A DNA stretch of 64,000 bases from Pseudomonas putida (GCF_002025705.1 NZ_CP018846.1:1231501-1295500), one strand, 5' to 3'. Counted from the first letter of the stretch, positions 1-11,346 are shown. The notes: a model not told the origin generated them from the sequence alone. Translations and numbers: made by a program.

Positions 1-91
1 TGAGAATTATCGATTCAGCGGATAGCAGCTGATGGCTCGGTACTGGCCGTAGGGCCAGAAAAATTTACTCACTCCCTGGCATTAATTCGGG

Positions 92-314
92 TATAGTACG
101 CGCCGGTCTTTTAGCGGACCTCAAAATCAGGTGGTGCAAATCCTCCGAGTCCAGCTTCGGCTGCACGTCCGCTAGGCGGACCTTCCCAAGTTTTTCTTTT
201 TCAATCGTTTTCGCAAATCCCCGCCGACAAAGCTGCCTGGGTGACCGTCCGGTCTTTCAAGGCATGTGCAGCTTTGCAGCATGGGTCTTTGCGGATGCAC
301 TTAGAGGCAGACCC
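92..314 (+). promoter_or_regulatory. putative deaD promoter and structured 5' leader
   Basis: No gene is visible in 1-314. A TATAGT at 92-97 could be a -10 box, with no convincing -35. The transcript leader would be about 210 nt. GTCCGC (167-172) can pair with GCGGAC (176-181) to form a tight hairpin followed by a T-rich stretch (about 190-205). The same GTCCGCT (167-173) is also perfectly complementary to AGCGGAC at 113-119, so two pairings compete. Long structured leaders are common for cold-inducible helicase genes. Function here is inferred. Confidence 0.4.
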
Positions 315-2003
315 ATGACCCAGGAAACCGGCGGCTTCGCCGCTCTCGATCTTAATCCGAACATTGTTGCTGCCGTTCTGGCTACCGGCTATGAAGAGCC
401 GTCCGCCATTCAGCAACAATCGATCCCGATCATCCTCGCCGGTCACGACATGATCGGCCAGGCGCAGACTGGCACCGGCAAGACCGCTGCCTTCGCCCTG
501 CCGATCCTCAACAAGATCGATGTGAGCAAGCGCGAACCGCAAGCCCTGATCCTGGCGCCAACCCGTGAGTTGGCGCTGCAAGTAGCCACCGCTTTCGAAA
601 CCTACGCCAAGCAGATGCCGGGCGTTAACGTGGTGGCCGTATACGGTGGTGCCCCGATGGGCCCACAGCTGCGTGCCATTCGCAACGGTGCGCAAATCGT
701 TGTTGCCACCCCGGGCCGTCTGTGCGACCACCTGCGTCGTGACGAGAAAGTCCTGTCGACCGTGCAGTACCTGGTACTGGACGAAGCCGACGAAATGCTG
801 AAACTGGGCTTCATGGACGACCTCGAAGTGATCTTCGATGCCATCCCGGCCAGCCGTCAGACCGTACTGTTCTCCGCAACCCTGCCGTCGTCGATCCGCT
901 CGATCGCCGAACGCCACCTGCGCGAGCCCAAGCACGTCAAGATCCAGAGCAAGACCCAGACCGTCACCGCGATCGACCAGGCCCACCTGATGGTCCATGC
1001 CGACCAGAAGATCCCGGCTGTTCTGCGTCTGCTGGAAGTCGAAGAGTTCGACGCGCTGATCGCCTTCGTGCGTACCAAGCAAGCCACCCTGGACCTGGCC
1101 GCCGCGCTGGAAGCCAAGGGCTACAAGGCTGCCGCGCTGAACGGCGACATCGCCCAGAACCAGCGTGAGCGCGTGATCGACTCGCTGAAGGATGGCCGCC
1201 TGGACATCGTCGTCGCCACCGACGTCGCTGCCCGTGGTCTGGACGTACCGCGCATCACTCACGTGTTCAACGTCGACATGCCGTACGACCCGGAATCCTA
1301 CGTGCACCGTATCGGCCGTACCGGCCGTGCCGGTCGCGATGGCCGTGCACTGCTGCTGGTCACCCCGCGTGAGCGCCGCATGCTGCAGGTGATCGAACGC
1401 GTGACCGGGCAGAAGGTTGCCGAAGCCCGTCTGCCGAACGCCCAGGCTGTACTGGACGCCCGCATCAAGAAGCTGACCTCGAGCCTGGCGCCGCTGGTTG
1501 CCGAAGCAGAAGCCACCCATGGTGAACTGTTCGACCGCCTGACCGCCGACCTCGGTTGCAGCGCACGTGCCCTGGCTTCGGCCCTGCTGCGCAAGGCCAC
1601 CAATGGCCAGGCGCTGGACCTGGCCGCGGTAGAGCGCGAGCAGCCGCTGGTGCCGAGCTTCGCCCCGCGTGGTGAGCGTGCCGAGCGTGGTGAGCGCACT
1701 GAGCGCAGCGACCGTGGTGATCGTGGTGACCGCGAGCGTCGTGCTCCACTGCCGCTGGCCGAAGGCCGTGTGCGTTGCCGTACCGCCCTGGGTGCCCGTG
1801 ACGGTATCGCCGCCAAGAACCTGCTGGGCGCGATCCTCAACGAAGGTGGCCTGGCCCGTGACGCCATCGGTCGCATCCAGGTGCGCGATAGCTTCAGCCT
1901 GATCGAGCTGCCGGAAGATGGCCTCGAGAAGCTGCTGACCAAGCTGAAGGACACTCGTGTAGCCGGTAAGCAACTGAAGCTGCGCCGCTACCGCGAAGAT
2001 TGA
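315..2003 (+). CDS. deaD: DEAD-box ATP-dependent RNA helicase DeaD/CsdA
   Basis: A 562-aa RNA helicase that unwinds structured RNA in ribosome assembly, mRNA decay and cold adaptation. Visible motifs are the P-loop AQTGTGKT, the Walker B DEAD, SAT, and the C-terminal helicase motif HRIGRTGRAGRDG. After the two RecA-like domains comes an Arg/Gly/Glu/Asp-rich linker (GERAERGERTERSDRGD) and then a DbpA-type RNA-binding domain ending the protein. This architecture separates DeaD from shorter helicases such as RhlE. The ATG at 315 follows AGAGG at 303-307. The open frame extends 17 codons upstream, but without a better ribosome site. It is monocistronic, with a strong terminator 14 nt after the stop. 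Confidence 0.95.
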   Translation: MTQETGGFAALDLNPNIVAAVLATGYEEPSAIQQQSIPIILAGHDMIGQAQTGTGKTAAFALPILNKIDVSKREPQALILAPTRELALQVATAFETYAKQMPGVNVVAVYGGAPMGPQLRAIRNGAQIVVATPGRLCDHLRRDEKVLSTVQYLVLDEADEMLKLGFMDDLEVIFDAIPASRQTVLFSATLPSSIRSIAERHLREPKHVKIQSKTQTVTAIDQAHLMVHADQKIPAVLRLLEVEEFDALIAFVRTKQATLDLAAALEAKGYKAAALNGDIAQNQRERVIDSLKDGRLDIVVATDVAARGLDVPRITHVFNVDMPYDPESYVHRIGRTGRAGRDGRALLLVTPRERRMLQVIERVTGQKVAEARLPNAQAVLDARIKKLTSSLAPLVAEAEATHGELFDRLTADLGCSARALASALLRKATNGQALDLAAVEREQPLVPSFAPRGERAERGERTERSDRGDRGDRERRAPLPLAEGRVRCRTALGARDGIAAKNLLGAILNEGGLARDAIGRIQVRDSFSLIELPEDGLEKLLTKLKDTRVAGKQLKLRRYRED

Positions 2004-2016
2004 TCCTGAAGCAATG

Positions 2017-2049
2017 AAAAATCCCCGGCCTAGGTCGGGGATTTTTTTT
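2017..2049 (+). terminator. rho-independent terminator of deaD
   Basis: The stem AATCCCCG/CGGGGATT with a short loop is followed by eight T residues, starting 14 nt after the deaD stop codon. Confidence 0.9.
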
Positions 2050-2081
2050 GCCAGTACTATTTTGGGGCTGCTGCGCAGCCA

Positions 2082-2149
2082 TTTCGCGACACAAGGCCGC
2101 TCCTACAGGGATCGCGTATCGCTTGTAGGAGCGGCCTTGTGTCGCGAAA
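2082..2149. repeat. inverted REP pair
   Basis: Two 26-nt arms (2082-2107 and 2124-2149) are perfect reverse complements with a 16-nt spacer. They carry the GTAGGAGCGGCC...CGCGA signature of Pseudomonas REP elements. The pair lies between convergent deaD and the dioxygenase gene. Confidence 0.9.
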
Positions 2150-2175
2150 GGGGCGCAAAGCGCCCCCGGTAATCT

Positions 2176-2943
2176 TCAGTCGAACCCGTAGATGTCCATT
2201 CCCAAGGCGCCCAGGGTGAAGCCCTGGTGCACAATCCCGAACCTGTCCCCAGCCCCAAGGGCAAAGAACAACGGCAGCAAATGCTCATCACTGGGATGGT
2301 TGCGCGCCGCAAATGGCGCCTGCTTCCGGTAGTCCAGCAGCGCAGCCTGGTCATCCGCCTTCAACCGCTCCACCACCCAATCCCTGAATGCCAGTGCCCA
2401 CGGCTCGATCACATCCGGCCCGGCGTGCCAGTCCAGTTCGCCCAGGTTATGAGTGATGCTGCCGGAGCCGATCAGCAGGATACCTTCGCGCCGCAGCCCA
2501 GCCAGCGCCTGGCCGACCTTGATCTGCAGTGCAGGCCCCATCTGGCTTGGCAGGGAAACCTGAATCACCGGCAGGCCGGCATCCGGATACATCAGCGACA
2601 AGGGTACCCAGGCGCCATGGTCGAATGGCCGCTGTGCATCCAGGCGCGCCGGCAGGCCCGCAGCGTTCAACAACTCACTGACTTGGCTGGCAAGGGCGGG
2701 CTCACCTGGCGCCGGGTACTGCACCGCGTACAAGGCAGGCGGGAATCCGTAGAAGTCATGCCAGGTTTCTGGCTGTGCGCCACTGGTCACCAGTAGCTCG
2801 CGGCTTTCCCAGTGTGCCGACACCACCACGATCGCTTTCGGCCGTGGCAGGGCATTGGCCAGCCCGGCCAATGCCGGCCCGCTGGCGCCGGGTTGCAGGG
2901 CGAGCATGGGGGAACCGTGGGAAATGAACAGGCTGGGCAGCAT
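2176..2943 (-). CDS. ygiD: class III extradiol ring-cleavage dioxygenase (4,5-DOPA dioxygenase, YgiD-like)
   Basis: A 255-aa LigB-superfamily enzyme. The family cleaves catechol rings at an extradiol position using non-haem metal, and YgiD/DODA members act on L-DOPA. The N-terminal FISHGSP, SAHWES, DHGAWVPL and GSGSITHNL segments carry the conserved histidines expected for metal binding and catalysis. The ATG at 2943 has AGGA seven bases upstream. A longer TTG-started frame to 2970 is less likely. It is transcribed divergently from tpm with about 100 nt between. The physiological substrate cannot be told from sequence. Confidence 0.85.
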   Translation of the reverse strand: MLPSLFISHGSPMLALQPGASGPALAGLANALPRPKAIVVVSAHWESRELLVTSGAQPETWHDFYGFPPALYAVQYPAPGEPALASQVSELLNAAGLPARLDAQRPFDHGAWVPLSLMYPDAGLPVIQVSLPSQMGPALQIKVGQALAGLRREGILLIGSGSITHNLGELDWHAGPDVIEPWALAFRDWVVERLKADDQAALLDYRKQAPFAARNHPSDEHLLPLFFALGAGDRFGIVHQGFTLGALGMDIYGFD

Positions 2944-3044
2944 GACGGGGTCCTGAGGGTTAAGATGCAATCATCTTCGATCAAGTACAGATCGAAATCC
3001 AAACCAAGTTTTACCCGCAATCCATCTAAAAATCGGGAGTGATC

Positions 3045-3695
3045 ATGGAACCTGCGTTTTGGCAAAAGCGATGGGACGATAACCAGATCGGTTTTCACCG
3101 CACGGACGTCAACCCCTTCCTCCAGGCGCACTGGCTCAAGCTGGCACTGCCCGCGGGCAGTCGCGTACTGGTGCCTTTGTGTGGCAAGAGCCTGGACATG
3201 GCTTGGTTGAAGGAGCAAGGGCACCGGGTGCTGGGCGTGGAACTGTCCCGGCGGGCGGTGGAGGACTTTTTCCGCGAGCAGGCGTTGCCGGTGCAGGTGT
3301 CGGAGCAGGGGGCATTCGAGGTCTGGCGCAGTAACGACATAGAGGTCTGGTGTGGCGATTTCTTTGCCTTGCAGGCGCAGGACGTTGCCGATTGCATGGG
3401 GCTATACGACCGCGCTGCGGCCATCGCCCTGCCGCCCGAGATGCGGGCGCGCTACATGGCACACCTGGAGCAGGTGCTGCCGATGGGGTGCAAAGGGCTG
3501 CTGCTGACCATGGATTACGATCAGCAACTGCTGGCCGGCCCGCCTTTTTCGGTGCCGGATGATGAGGTGCGCCGAGGGTATGCGCGTGGCAAGGTCCAGG
3601 CGCTGGAAGAGCGAGAGGTCATCGAGGAAAGCCCGAAATTCCTCCAGGCCGGCGTCGAGAGCGTGGTGGAGCGGGTGTATCGAGTACAGTTCTGA
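3045..3695 (+). CDS. tpm: thiopurine S-methyltransferase
   Basis: A 216-aa cytosolic SAM-dependent methyltransferase of the TPMT family. It methylates sulfhydryl groups of thiopurines, and in pseudomonads also metalloid compounds (selenium, tellurium). The N-terminal FWQKRWDDNQIGFH and the SAM-binding segment SRVLVPLCGKSLDM with GVELS are typical. Length matches bacterial Tpm. The ATG at 3045 is preceded by GGGAG (3035-3039). An in-frame GTG two codons upstream overlaps that ribosome site and is rejected. Confidence 0.92.
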   Translation: MEPAFWQKRWDDNQIGFHRTDVNPFLQAHWLKLALPAGSRVLVPLCGKSLDMAWLKEQGHRVLGVELSRRAVEDFFREQALPVQVSEQGAFEVWRSNDIEVWCGDFFALQAQDVADCMGLYDRAAAIALPPEMRARYMAHLEQVLPMGCKGLLLTMDYDQQLLAGPPFSVPDDEVRRGYARGKVQALEEREVIEESPKFLQAGVESVVERVYRVQF

Positions 3696-3716
3696 GTAAT
3701 GTGTTTGCTGTGCTGG

Positions 3717-3777
3717 CCTCTTCGCGGGTGAACCCGCTCCCATAAGTACTGTGGGAGCGGGTTCACCCGCGAAGAGG
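3717..3777. repeat. inverted REP pair
   Basis: The 26-nt arms at 3717-3742 and 3752-3777 are perfect reverse complements and contain GCGGGTGAACCCGC, the classic Pseudomonas REP core. They sit between the convergent tpm and htpX genes. Confidence 0.9.
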
Positions 3778-3793
3778 CTGGCGCAGAAAAACG

Positions 3794-3825
3794 AAAAAGG
3801 GCGACCGAAGTCGCCCTTTTCTTTT
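3794..3825 (-). terminator. bidirectional terminator between tpm and htpX
   Basis: The stem AAAAGGGCGA/TCGCCCTTTT has A residues on the left and T residues on the right. It can therefore serve htpX from the right and tpm from the left. Confidence 0.85.
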
Positions 3826-3835
3826 GCCAGGTGGA

Positions 3836-4723
3836 TCAACCGCGGCGGCGCAGGGCCTCGATGCGGTCTTCCAGTGGCGGGTGGCTCATCAGCAGGCCGG
3901 CCAGGCCGTGCTTGAGGCCGCCGTTGATGCCGAAGGCCTTCATGGTGTCGGGCATATGCACTGGCAGGCCTTGCTCTACACGCAGGCGCTGCAAGGCGCC
4001 GATCATTGCAGCGGTGCCGGCCAGTTGTGCACCGGCTTCGTCGGCGCGGTACTCGCGGCGGCGCGAGAACCACATGACGATCATGCTGGCAAGGATGCCC
4101 AGGATCAGTTCGGCGACGATGGTCGCCACGTAGTAGGCGATACCCTGGCCTTCTTCGTTCTTGAAGATCACCTTGTCGACGAAGTTGCCGATGATGCGGG
4201 CGAAGAACATCACGAAGGTGTTCACCACGCCCTGCACCAGTGCCAGGGTGACCATGTCACCGTTGGCCACGTGGCCGATCTCGTGGGCCAGCACGGCACG
4301 CACTTCATCGGGCGAGAAGCGCTCCAGCAAGCCCTGGGAAACAGCGACCAGGGCGTCGTTGCGGTTCCAGCCGGTAGCAAAGGCATTCGCCTCGTAGGCC
4401 GGGAAGATACCCACTTCGGGCATCTTGATGCCGGCTTCGCGGGACAGCTCCTCGACCGTTTGCAGCAGCCACTGCTCGTGGCGAGTGCGCGGCTGGCTGA
4501 TGATCTGGGTGCCAGTGGTCATCTTCGCCATCCACTTGGAGATGAACAGCGAGACCAGGGAGCCGGCAAAGCCGAACACGGCGCAGAACACCAGCAGGCT
4601 GCTGAGGTTGAGGTCAACCCCGTTGGCGGCCATGAACCCGTTGAAGCCGAACAGGCTCAGGGTAATGCTTGCAACCAGCACCACCGCGAGGTTGGTGGCT
4701 ACAAACAACAGAATGCGCATCAT
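3836..4723 (-). CDS. htpX: membrane zinc metalloprotease HtpX
   Basis: A 295-aa M48-family protease of the inner membrane. It degrades misfolded membrane proteins together with FtsH in the envelope stress response. Two N-terminal membrane segments (about residues 4-24 and 40-62) precede the zinc motif HEIGH (H147, E148, H151). The third ligand is E224 in [10 protein letters not shown], and a further hydrophobic pair lies at about 160-180 and 200-218. The start is one of two adjacent ATG codons (4723 or 4720), with AGGAG about 11-14 nt upstream. Confidence 0.95.
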   Translation of the reverse strand: MMRILLFVATNLAVVLVASITLSLFGFNGFMAANGVDLNLSSLLVFCAVFGFAGSLVSLFISKWMAKMTTGTQIISQPRTRHEQWLLQTVEELSREAGIKMPEVGIFPAYEANAFATGWNRNDALVAVSQGLLERFSPDEVRAVLAHEIGHVANGDMVTLALVQGVVNTFVMFFARIIGNFVDKVIFKNEEGQGIAYYVATIVAELILGILASMIVMWFSRRREYRADEAGAQLAGTAAMIGALQRLRVEQGLPVHMPDTMKAFGINGGLKHGLAGLLMSHPPLEDRIEALRRRG

Positions 4724-5158
4724 GGTTGTTACGTTCTCCTGACGGATAAGTCGTTGCTTACTGCGGGGTATATAAGGTGCCGGCCGCGGCGATTCAATCG
4801 GGCGACTATTTCAAACTGTGTACGGCGCAGTATGGCAGAGGATGGCGTGGAGGCTGTGAGACAGAGCGTTGCAGGATGTAAGAAAGGTGCATGCCTTGAG
4901 ATTTGCGGGGTCTTTGAGATCGAGCGCCGCCCGCGCGGCGCATCGCGGATAAATCCGCTCCTACATTTGTTGCAACGTGCCGAACCTGTAACGCCATGGT
5001 TGCCAGCCCTGGCGCATGACTTGAGCCGTGCAGGCCGGCTGCCAACCAAGGCCTGACAGACATGGCCGCGTTGCAACAAATGTAGGAGCGGATTTATCCG
5101 CGATGCGCCGCGCGGGCGGCGCTCGATCCCACAGACATCACAAATATCCCGTCAAACC
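4724..5158. other. 435-bp intergenic region between htpX and alaA
   Basis: No credible gene is seen. The right part holds the htpX promoter region on the minus strand, unassigned. The rest is dominated by the long inverted repeat listed separately and by about 90 nt between its arms with no recognisable feature. Confidence 0.7.
4918..5128. repeat. 60-bp perfect inverted repeat containing a REP core
   Basis: Arms 4918-4977 and 5069-5128 are exact reverse complements over 60 bases, separated by 91 nt. Each arm contains a REP-like core (GCGGATAAATCCGCTCCTACA) flanked by GC-rich palindromic sequence (GCGCCGCCCGCGCGGCGC). It is longer and more exact than the other REP pairs in this window. Confidence 0.9.
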
Positions 5159-6370
5159 TTACTGCGAATAAGTCCGCAGGAAATTGCCAATCCGCCCAAT
5201 CGCCGCTTCCAGGTCATCCACCCGCGGCAAGGTCACCACACGGAAGTGGTCCGGCCACGGCCAGTTGAACGCAGTGCCCTGAACGATCAGGAGCTTTTCC
5301 GACAGCAGCAGGTCGAGGGCGAATTTCTCGTCGTTGAGGATCGGGCAGACTTTCGGGTCGATCCGCGGGAAGGCATACAGCGCGCCCATCGGTTTGACGC
5401 AGCTGACGCCCGGGATATCGTTGAGCAGTTCGTAGGTGCGGTTGCGCTGCTCCAGCAGGCGGCCCGGTGGCAGCACCAGGTCGTTGATGCTCTGGTAGCC
5501 GCCCAACGCAGTCTGGATGGCGTGCTGGGCCGGCACGTTGGCGCACAGGCGCATGTTGGCCAGCATGTCGATGCCTTCGATGTAGCTCTGGGCGTGGTGC
5601 TTGGGCCCGGAAATGATCAGCCAGCCGGAGCGGAAACCGGCCACCCGGTACGACTTGGACAGGCCGTTGAAGGTCAGGCACAGCAAGTCAGGGGCCAGCG
5701 AGGCGGTGCTGATGTGCACGGCTTCGTCGTACAGGATCTTGTCGTAGATCTCGTCGGAGAACACCACCAGGTTGTGCTGGCGCGCCAGCTCCAGCATGCC
5801 CAGCAGCAGCTCTTTCGAGTACACCGCGCCGGTCGGGTTGTTCGGGTTGATGATCACCAGGGCCTTGGTGTTCGGGGTGATCTTGGCCTTGATGTCTTCC
5901 AGGTCCGGGAACCAGTCAGCCTGCTCGTCGCACAGGTAGTGCACCGGCTTGCCGCCGGCCAGGCTCACGGCCGCAGTCCACAGCGGGTAGTCAGGCGCCG
6001 GAATCAGCACTTCGTCGCCGTTGTTGAGCAGCGCCTGCATCGACATCACGATCAGCTCGGACACACCGTTGCCCAGGTAGATGTCCTCGATGGTGACGCC
6101 TTCGATTTCCTTCTGCTGGCAGTACTGCATCACCGCCTTGCGCGCGCTGAACAGGCCCTTTGAGTCGCTGTAGCCCTGGGCGGTAGGCAGGTTGCGGATC
6201 ACATCCTGGAGGATTTCGTCTGGCGCCTCGAAGCCAAACGGCGCCGGGTTGCCGATGTTCAGCTTGAGGATGCGGTGGCCTTCCTCTTCCAGGCGTTTGG
6301 CGTGCTTGAGCACTGGGCCGCGAATGTCGTAGCAGACATTGGCGAGCTTGTTCGATTTGCTGAACTGCAT
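5159..6370 (-). CDS. alaA: alanine-synthesising PLP aminotransferase AlaA
   Basis: A 403-aa class I/II aminotransferase, close in length to E. coli AlaA (about 405 aa), which makes alanine from pyruvate and glutamate. The Schiff-base lysine is K239 in GLSKSYRVAGFRSGW. INPNNPTGAVY and FSDEIYDKI are the cofactor-contact motifs. The chosen ATG at 6370 (MQFSKSN) has GGGA seven bases upstream. A longer frame to 6469 adds a low-complexity stretch and is rejected. It is divergent from msrB with a 169-nt shared promoter region. Confidence 0.92.
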   Translation of the reverse strand: MQFSKSNKLANVCYDIRGPVLKHAKRLEEEGHRILKLNIGNPAPFGFEAPDEILQDVIRNLPTAQGYSDSKGLFSARKAVMQYCQQKEIEGVTIEDIYLGNGVSELIVMSMQALLNNGDEVLIPAPDYPLWTAAVSLAGGKPVHYLCDEQADWFPDLEDIKAKITPNTKALVIINPNNPTGAVYSKELLLGMLELARQHNLVVFSDEIYDKILYDEAVHISTASLAPDLLCLTFNGLSKSYRVAGFRSGWLIISGPKHHAQSYIEGIDMLANMRLCANVPAQHAIQTALGGYQSINDLVLPPGRLLEQRNRTYELLNDIPGVSCVKPMGALYAFPRIDPKVCPILNDEKFALDLLLSEKLLIVQGTAFNWPWPDHFRVVTLPRVDDLEAAIGRIGNFLRTYSQ

Positions 6371-6539
6371 GATGTGATCCCGATTGAGAATACGCGGTGC
6401 GCCGCCGTCGAAAGGTTTGAAAGGGCGGGGCGCGGGTGCCAGACTTGGAGCCCGTGCACACGAAGCCAACTAATATACGTGCCACCCGCGCTACGGAAAA
6501 GACGGCGCGAGGTGAAATTCAGCCTGCCGAGGTCCCCAC

Positions 6540-6941
6540 ATGCAAAAGATCGACAAAACCCTTGAAGAATGGCGTGCGATGCTCGACCCGGAGCAATACC
6601 AGGTGTGCCGCCTCAAGGGCACCGAGCGGCCGTTCAGCGGCAAGTACAACAGCGAACGCCGCGCTGGCATCTACCATTGCATCTGCTGTGACCTGCCGCT
6701 GTTCGATTCGCAGACCAAGTTCGACTCCGGCTGCGGCTGGCCGAGCTTCTACGCGCCGATCAAAGAAAGCGCGATGATCGAGATCCGCGATACTTCCCAC
6801 GGCATGATCCGTACCGAAGTCACCTGCGCCCAGTGCGATGCCCACCTGGGCCACGTATTCCCCGACGGCCCGCCGCCGACTGGCCTGCGCTACTGCATCA
6901 ACTCGGTGTGCCTGGACTTCAAACCCCGCGACGGAGCCTGA
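6540..6941 (+). CDS. msrB: peptide methionine-(R)-S-oxide reductase MsrB
   Basis: A 133-aa cytosolic enzyme that reduces the R epimer of methionine sulfoxide in oxidised proteins. Zinc-binding CxxC pairs are at C47/C50 and C96/C99. The catalytic cysteine is C119 in RYCINS, with GCGWPSFY at 64-71. The start follows GAGG (6529-6532). Gpx begins 2 nt after the stop, so the two antioxidant genes form an operon. Confidence 0.97.
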   Translation: MQKIDKTLEEWRAMLDPEQYQVCRLKGTERPFSGKYNSERRAGIYHCICCDLPLFDSQTKFDSGCGWPSFYAPIKESAMIEIRDTSHGMIRTEVTCAQCDAHLGHVFPDGPPPTGLRYCINSVCLDFKPRDGA

Positions 6942-6943
6942 AA

Positions 6944-7421
6944 ATGGCCGGATCGATGCTGGACATCCCCTGCGTGACCCTGGGCGGCGAGCAGAAAAAG
7001 CTCGGCGACTTTGCTGGCAAGGCGCTGCTGGTGGTCAACACCGCCAGCCAGTGTGGCTTCACCCCGCAATACAAGGGCCTGGAGCAGCTGTGGCGGGACT
7101 ACCGCGAGCGTGGCCTGGTGGTGCTGGGCTTCCCTTGCAACCAGTTCGGCAAGCAGGAACCGGGCGATGCACGGGAGATCGCGTTGTTCTGCGAAGCCAA
7201 TTTCGGCGTGAGTTTCCCGCTGTTCCGCAAGGTCGAGGTCAATGGCCCTGGTGCTCACCCGTTGTTCGTCGAACTGAAGCAGCGCGCACCGGGTTTGCTG
7301 GGCTCGCAGAAGATCAAGTGGAACTTCACCAAGTTCCTGGTCGACCCGGCCAGCGGCAAGGTCGTGCGCTACGCACCGACCACCAAGCCCCAGGCCCTGG
7401 AAGCCGACATCGAGCGCCTGC

Positions 7422-7432
<11 letters not shown>
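6944..7432 (+). CDS. gpx: glutathione/thioredoxin peroxidase
   Basis: A 162-aa glutathione-peroxidase-family enzyme that reduces hydroperoxides. The peroxidatic Cys is C37 (NTASQCGFT), the Gln is Q71 in [12 protein letters not shown], and the Trp/Asn pair is in [11 protein letters not shown] second Cys (C83, LFCEANFG) matches the resolving Cys of thioredoxin-dependent Cys-type members, so thioredoxin is the likelier reductant. The ATG at 6944 has GGAG inside the end of msrB. Its last 11 nt overlap the end of the convergent sensor-kinase gene. Confidence 0.93.
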
Positions 7433-9734
<2,302 letters not shown>

Positions 9735-9841
9735 GAGTCCCGAGCCGGTTTCACGTCCCTTGCGCTGCGCAAGCATAGCCGATCAACCTTGGCTACTGGC
9801 GGGTCTGTCGCACATTCAGCCTTGATTGCTCAATTGCCAGT

Positions 9842-9940
9842 GCCGGCCTCTTCGCGGCTAAAGCCGCTCCCACAGGTCAACGCAGGCCTCAAAGGCAGTG
9901 ATATCCCTGTAGGAGCGGCTTCAGCCGCGAAGAGGCCGGT
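9842..9940. repeat. inverted REP pair
   Basis: The GCCGGCCTCTTCGCGGC arm at 9842-9875 and its near-complement at 9906-9940 (AGCCGCGAAGAGGCCGGT) bracket about 30 nt, between divergently oriented genes. Confidence 0.85.
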
Positions 9941-9975
9941 ACAGCAGCCGTGAATCTGAATTTGTAGGAGTCGTC

Positions 9976-10863
9976 ATGGACGCTCGCTTGAATAGTTTTC
10001 TGGAACGCGCCGAATCGGTGCTGGCGCGTCTCGAACCCTTGCTGCCGGCGCCGCGCCCGCACATCGACTGGGGCACCACCTTGGCCGCGCGCTGGCAGCG
10101 CGACGGCCGCAGCGGCTACCTGCTGCCGCTGGAAGTCAGCCTGGACATCCGCCTGACCGACCTGATCGGCGTCGACAAGCAGCGTGAGCAGCTGGGTCGC
10201 AACACCCACCAGTTCATCAATGGCATGCCGGCCAACCATGCCCTGCTGTGGGGCTCGCGTGGCACTGGCAAGTCGTCGCTGGTGCGCGCCTTGCTGGCCG
10301 AGCATGCTGGCGCCGGGCTGCGCCTGATCGAAATCGAGCGCGACCACCTGGCCGACCTGCCACGGGTGGTCGAGCAACTGCAAAAGCTGCCGCAACGCTT
10401 CATCCTGTTCTGCGACGACCTGTCGTTCGAAGCCGGGGAGGGCGACTACCGCGTGCTCAAGAGCGTGCTCGACGGCTCGTTGGAGCAGGCCCCGGACAAC
10501 GTGCTGCTGTACGCCACCTCCAACCGGCGCCACCTGGTGCCAGAGAAAGAGAGCGACAACGAAAACTGGAAACGCGTGGACGGCGAGTTGCACCCTAGCG
10601 AAGCGGTGGAAGACAAGATTGCCTTGTCTGACCGCTTTGGCCTGTGGCTGTCGTTCTACCCGTTCACCCAGGACCACTTCCTGAATGTTGTCGAGCACTG
10701 GATCGGCCAGCTGGCACGCCCTGCGGGCCTGGCCTGGCAGCGTGACGAACAGCTCGACATCCTCGCCGTGCGCTGGGCCACCGGCCGCGGTAACCGTAAT
10801 GGCCGTTGTGCCTATCAGTTCGCCCGCTATTGGGTCGGGCTGCAATTGCTGGAGCAAAAGTAA
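9976..10863 (+). CDS. AAA-type ATP-binding protein (DUF815 family)
   Basis: A 295-aa cytosolic P-loop ATPase of the DUF815 type. It has Walker A GSRGTGKS (93-100), Walker B RFILFCDDLSF, and a sensor segment with LLYATSNRRHLVP. The role of the family is poorly defined. TAGGAG (9965-9970) sits five bases before the ATG. The GAF-domain gene starts on the next base after the stop, indicating translational coupling. Confidence 0.88.
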   Translation: MDARLNSFLERAESVLARLEPLLPAPRPHIDWGTTLAARWQRDGRSGYLLPLEVSLDIRLTDLIGVDKQREQLGRNTHQFINGMPANHALLWGSRGTGKSSLVRALLAEHAGAGLRLIEIERDHLADLPRVVEQLQKLPQRFILFCDDLSFEAGEGDYRVLKSVLDGSLEQAPDNVLLYATSNRRHLVPEKESDNENWKRVDGELHPSEAVEDKIALSDRFGLWLSFYPFTQDHFLNVVEHWIGQLARPAGLAWQRDEQLDILAVRWATGRGNRNGRCAYQFARYWVGLQLLEQK

Positions 10864-11346
10864 ATGATCGACCTCAATGCCAGTGGTGCTGGCCTCGACG
10901 GCTACAACCTGCTGGCAGCGCAAGTGCAGGCGCTGTTTGCCGACGAGCGTGACTTCATCGCCAATGCGGCGCAGTTCTCGGCGTTTCTCTATAACCAGGT
11001 GGACGACCTGAACTGGGCGGGGTTCTACCTCAACCGCAACGAAGAGCTGGTGCTGGGCCCGTTCCAGGGGCAGGTGGCCTGTGTGCGCATTCCGTTCAGC
11101 AAGGGCGTGTGCGGGGCGGCGGCGGCAACGCGGCAGACCCAGCGGGTGGAGGACGTGCATGCGTTCCCCGGGCACATTGCTTGTGACAGTGCTTCCAACA
11201 GTGAGCTGGTGATTCCATTGGTGAAGGAGGGCAGGCTGATTGGAGTGCTGGACCTGGACAGCCCGAAGGTTGGGCGTTTCAGTGAGGCGGACCAAGTGGG
11301 GCTTGAGCGGTTGGCGGCGATTTTTCTGGAGTTGACCGACTGCTGA
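10864..11346 (+). CDS. msrC: free methionine-(R)-sulfoxide reductase (GAF domain)
   Basis: A 160-aa single GAF-domain enzyme of the fRMsr (YebR/MsrC) family, reducing free methionine-R-sulfoxide. Three cysteines C73, C83 and C107 (VACVRIP, GVCGAAA, HIACDSASNSELVIP) have the same spacing as the catalytic set C84/C94/C118 of the E. coli enzyme. The start codon directly abuts the stop of the ATPase gene, with GGAG inside the upstream gene. With msrB and gpx nearby it is part of a sulfoxide-repair neighbourhood. Confidence 0.92.
   Translation: MIDLNASGAGLDGYNLLAAQVQALFADERDFIANAAQFSAFLYNQVDDLNWAGFYLNRNEELVLGPFQGQVACVRIPFSKGVCGAAAATRQTQRVEDVHAFPGHIACDSASNSELVIPLVKEGRLIGVLDLDSPKVGRFSEADQVGLERLAAIFLELTDC

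Noticed and set aside
201..1973. 590-codon open frame on the minus strand opposite deaD
   Set aside because: It has high-GC antisense composition, no recognisable domain and no ribosome site. It is fully covered by the clearly real deaD gene.
2041..2056. TTTTTTTTGCCAG near the deaD terminator as another copy of the island dyad
   Set aside because: Only the CTGGCA half-site is present, and the T run belongs to the terminator.
3824..5056. 410-codon plus-strand frame across htpX and the following intergenic region
   Set aside because: It is antisense to htpX with no start signal. It is a composition artefact running through the REP region.
4918..5128. Inverted repeat as ends of an insertion sequence
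   Set aside because: Only 91 nt lie between the arms, with no transposase frame, and the arms contain a REP core.
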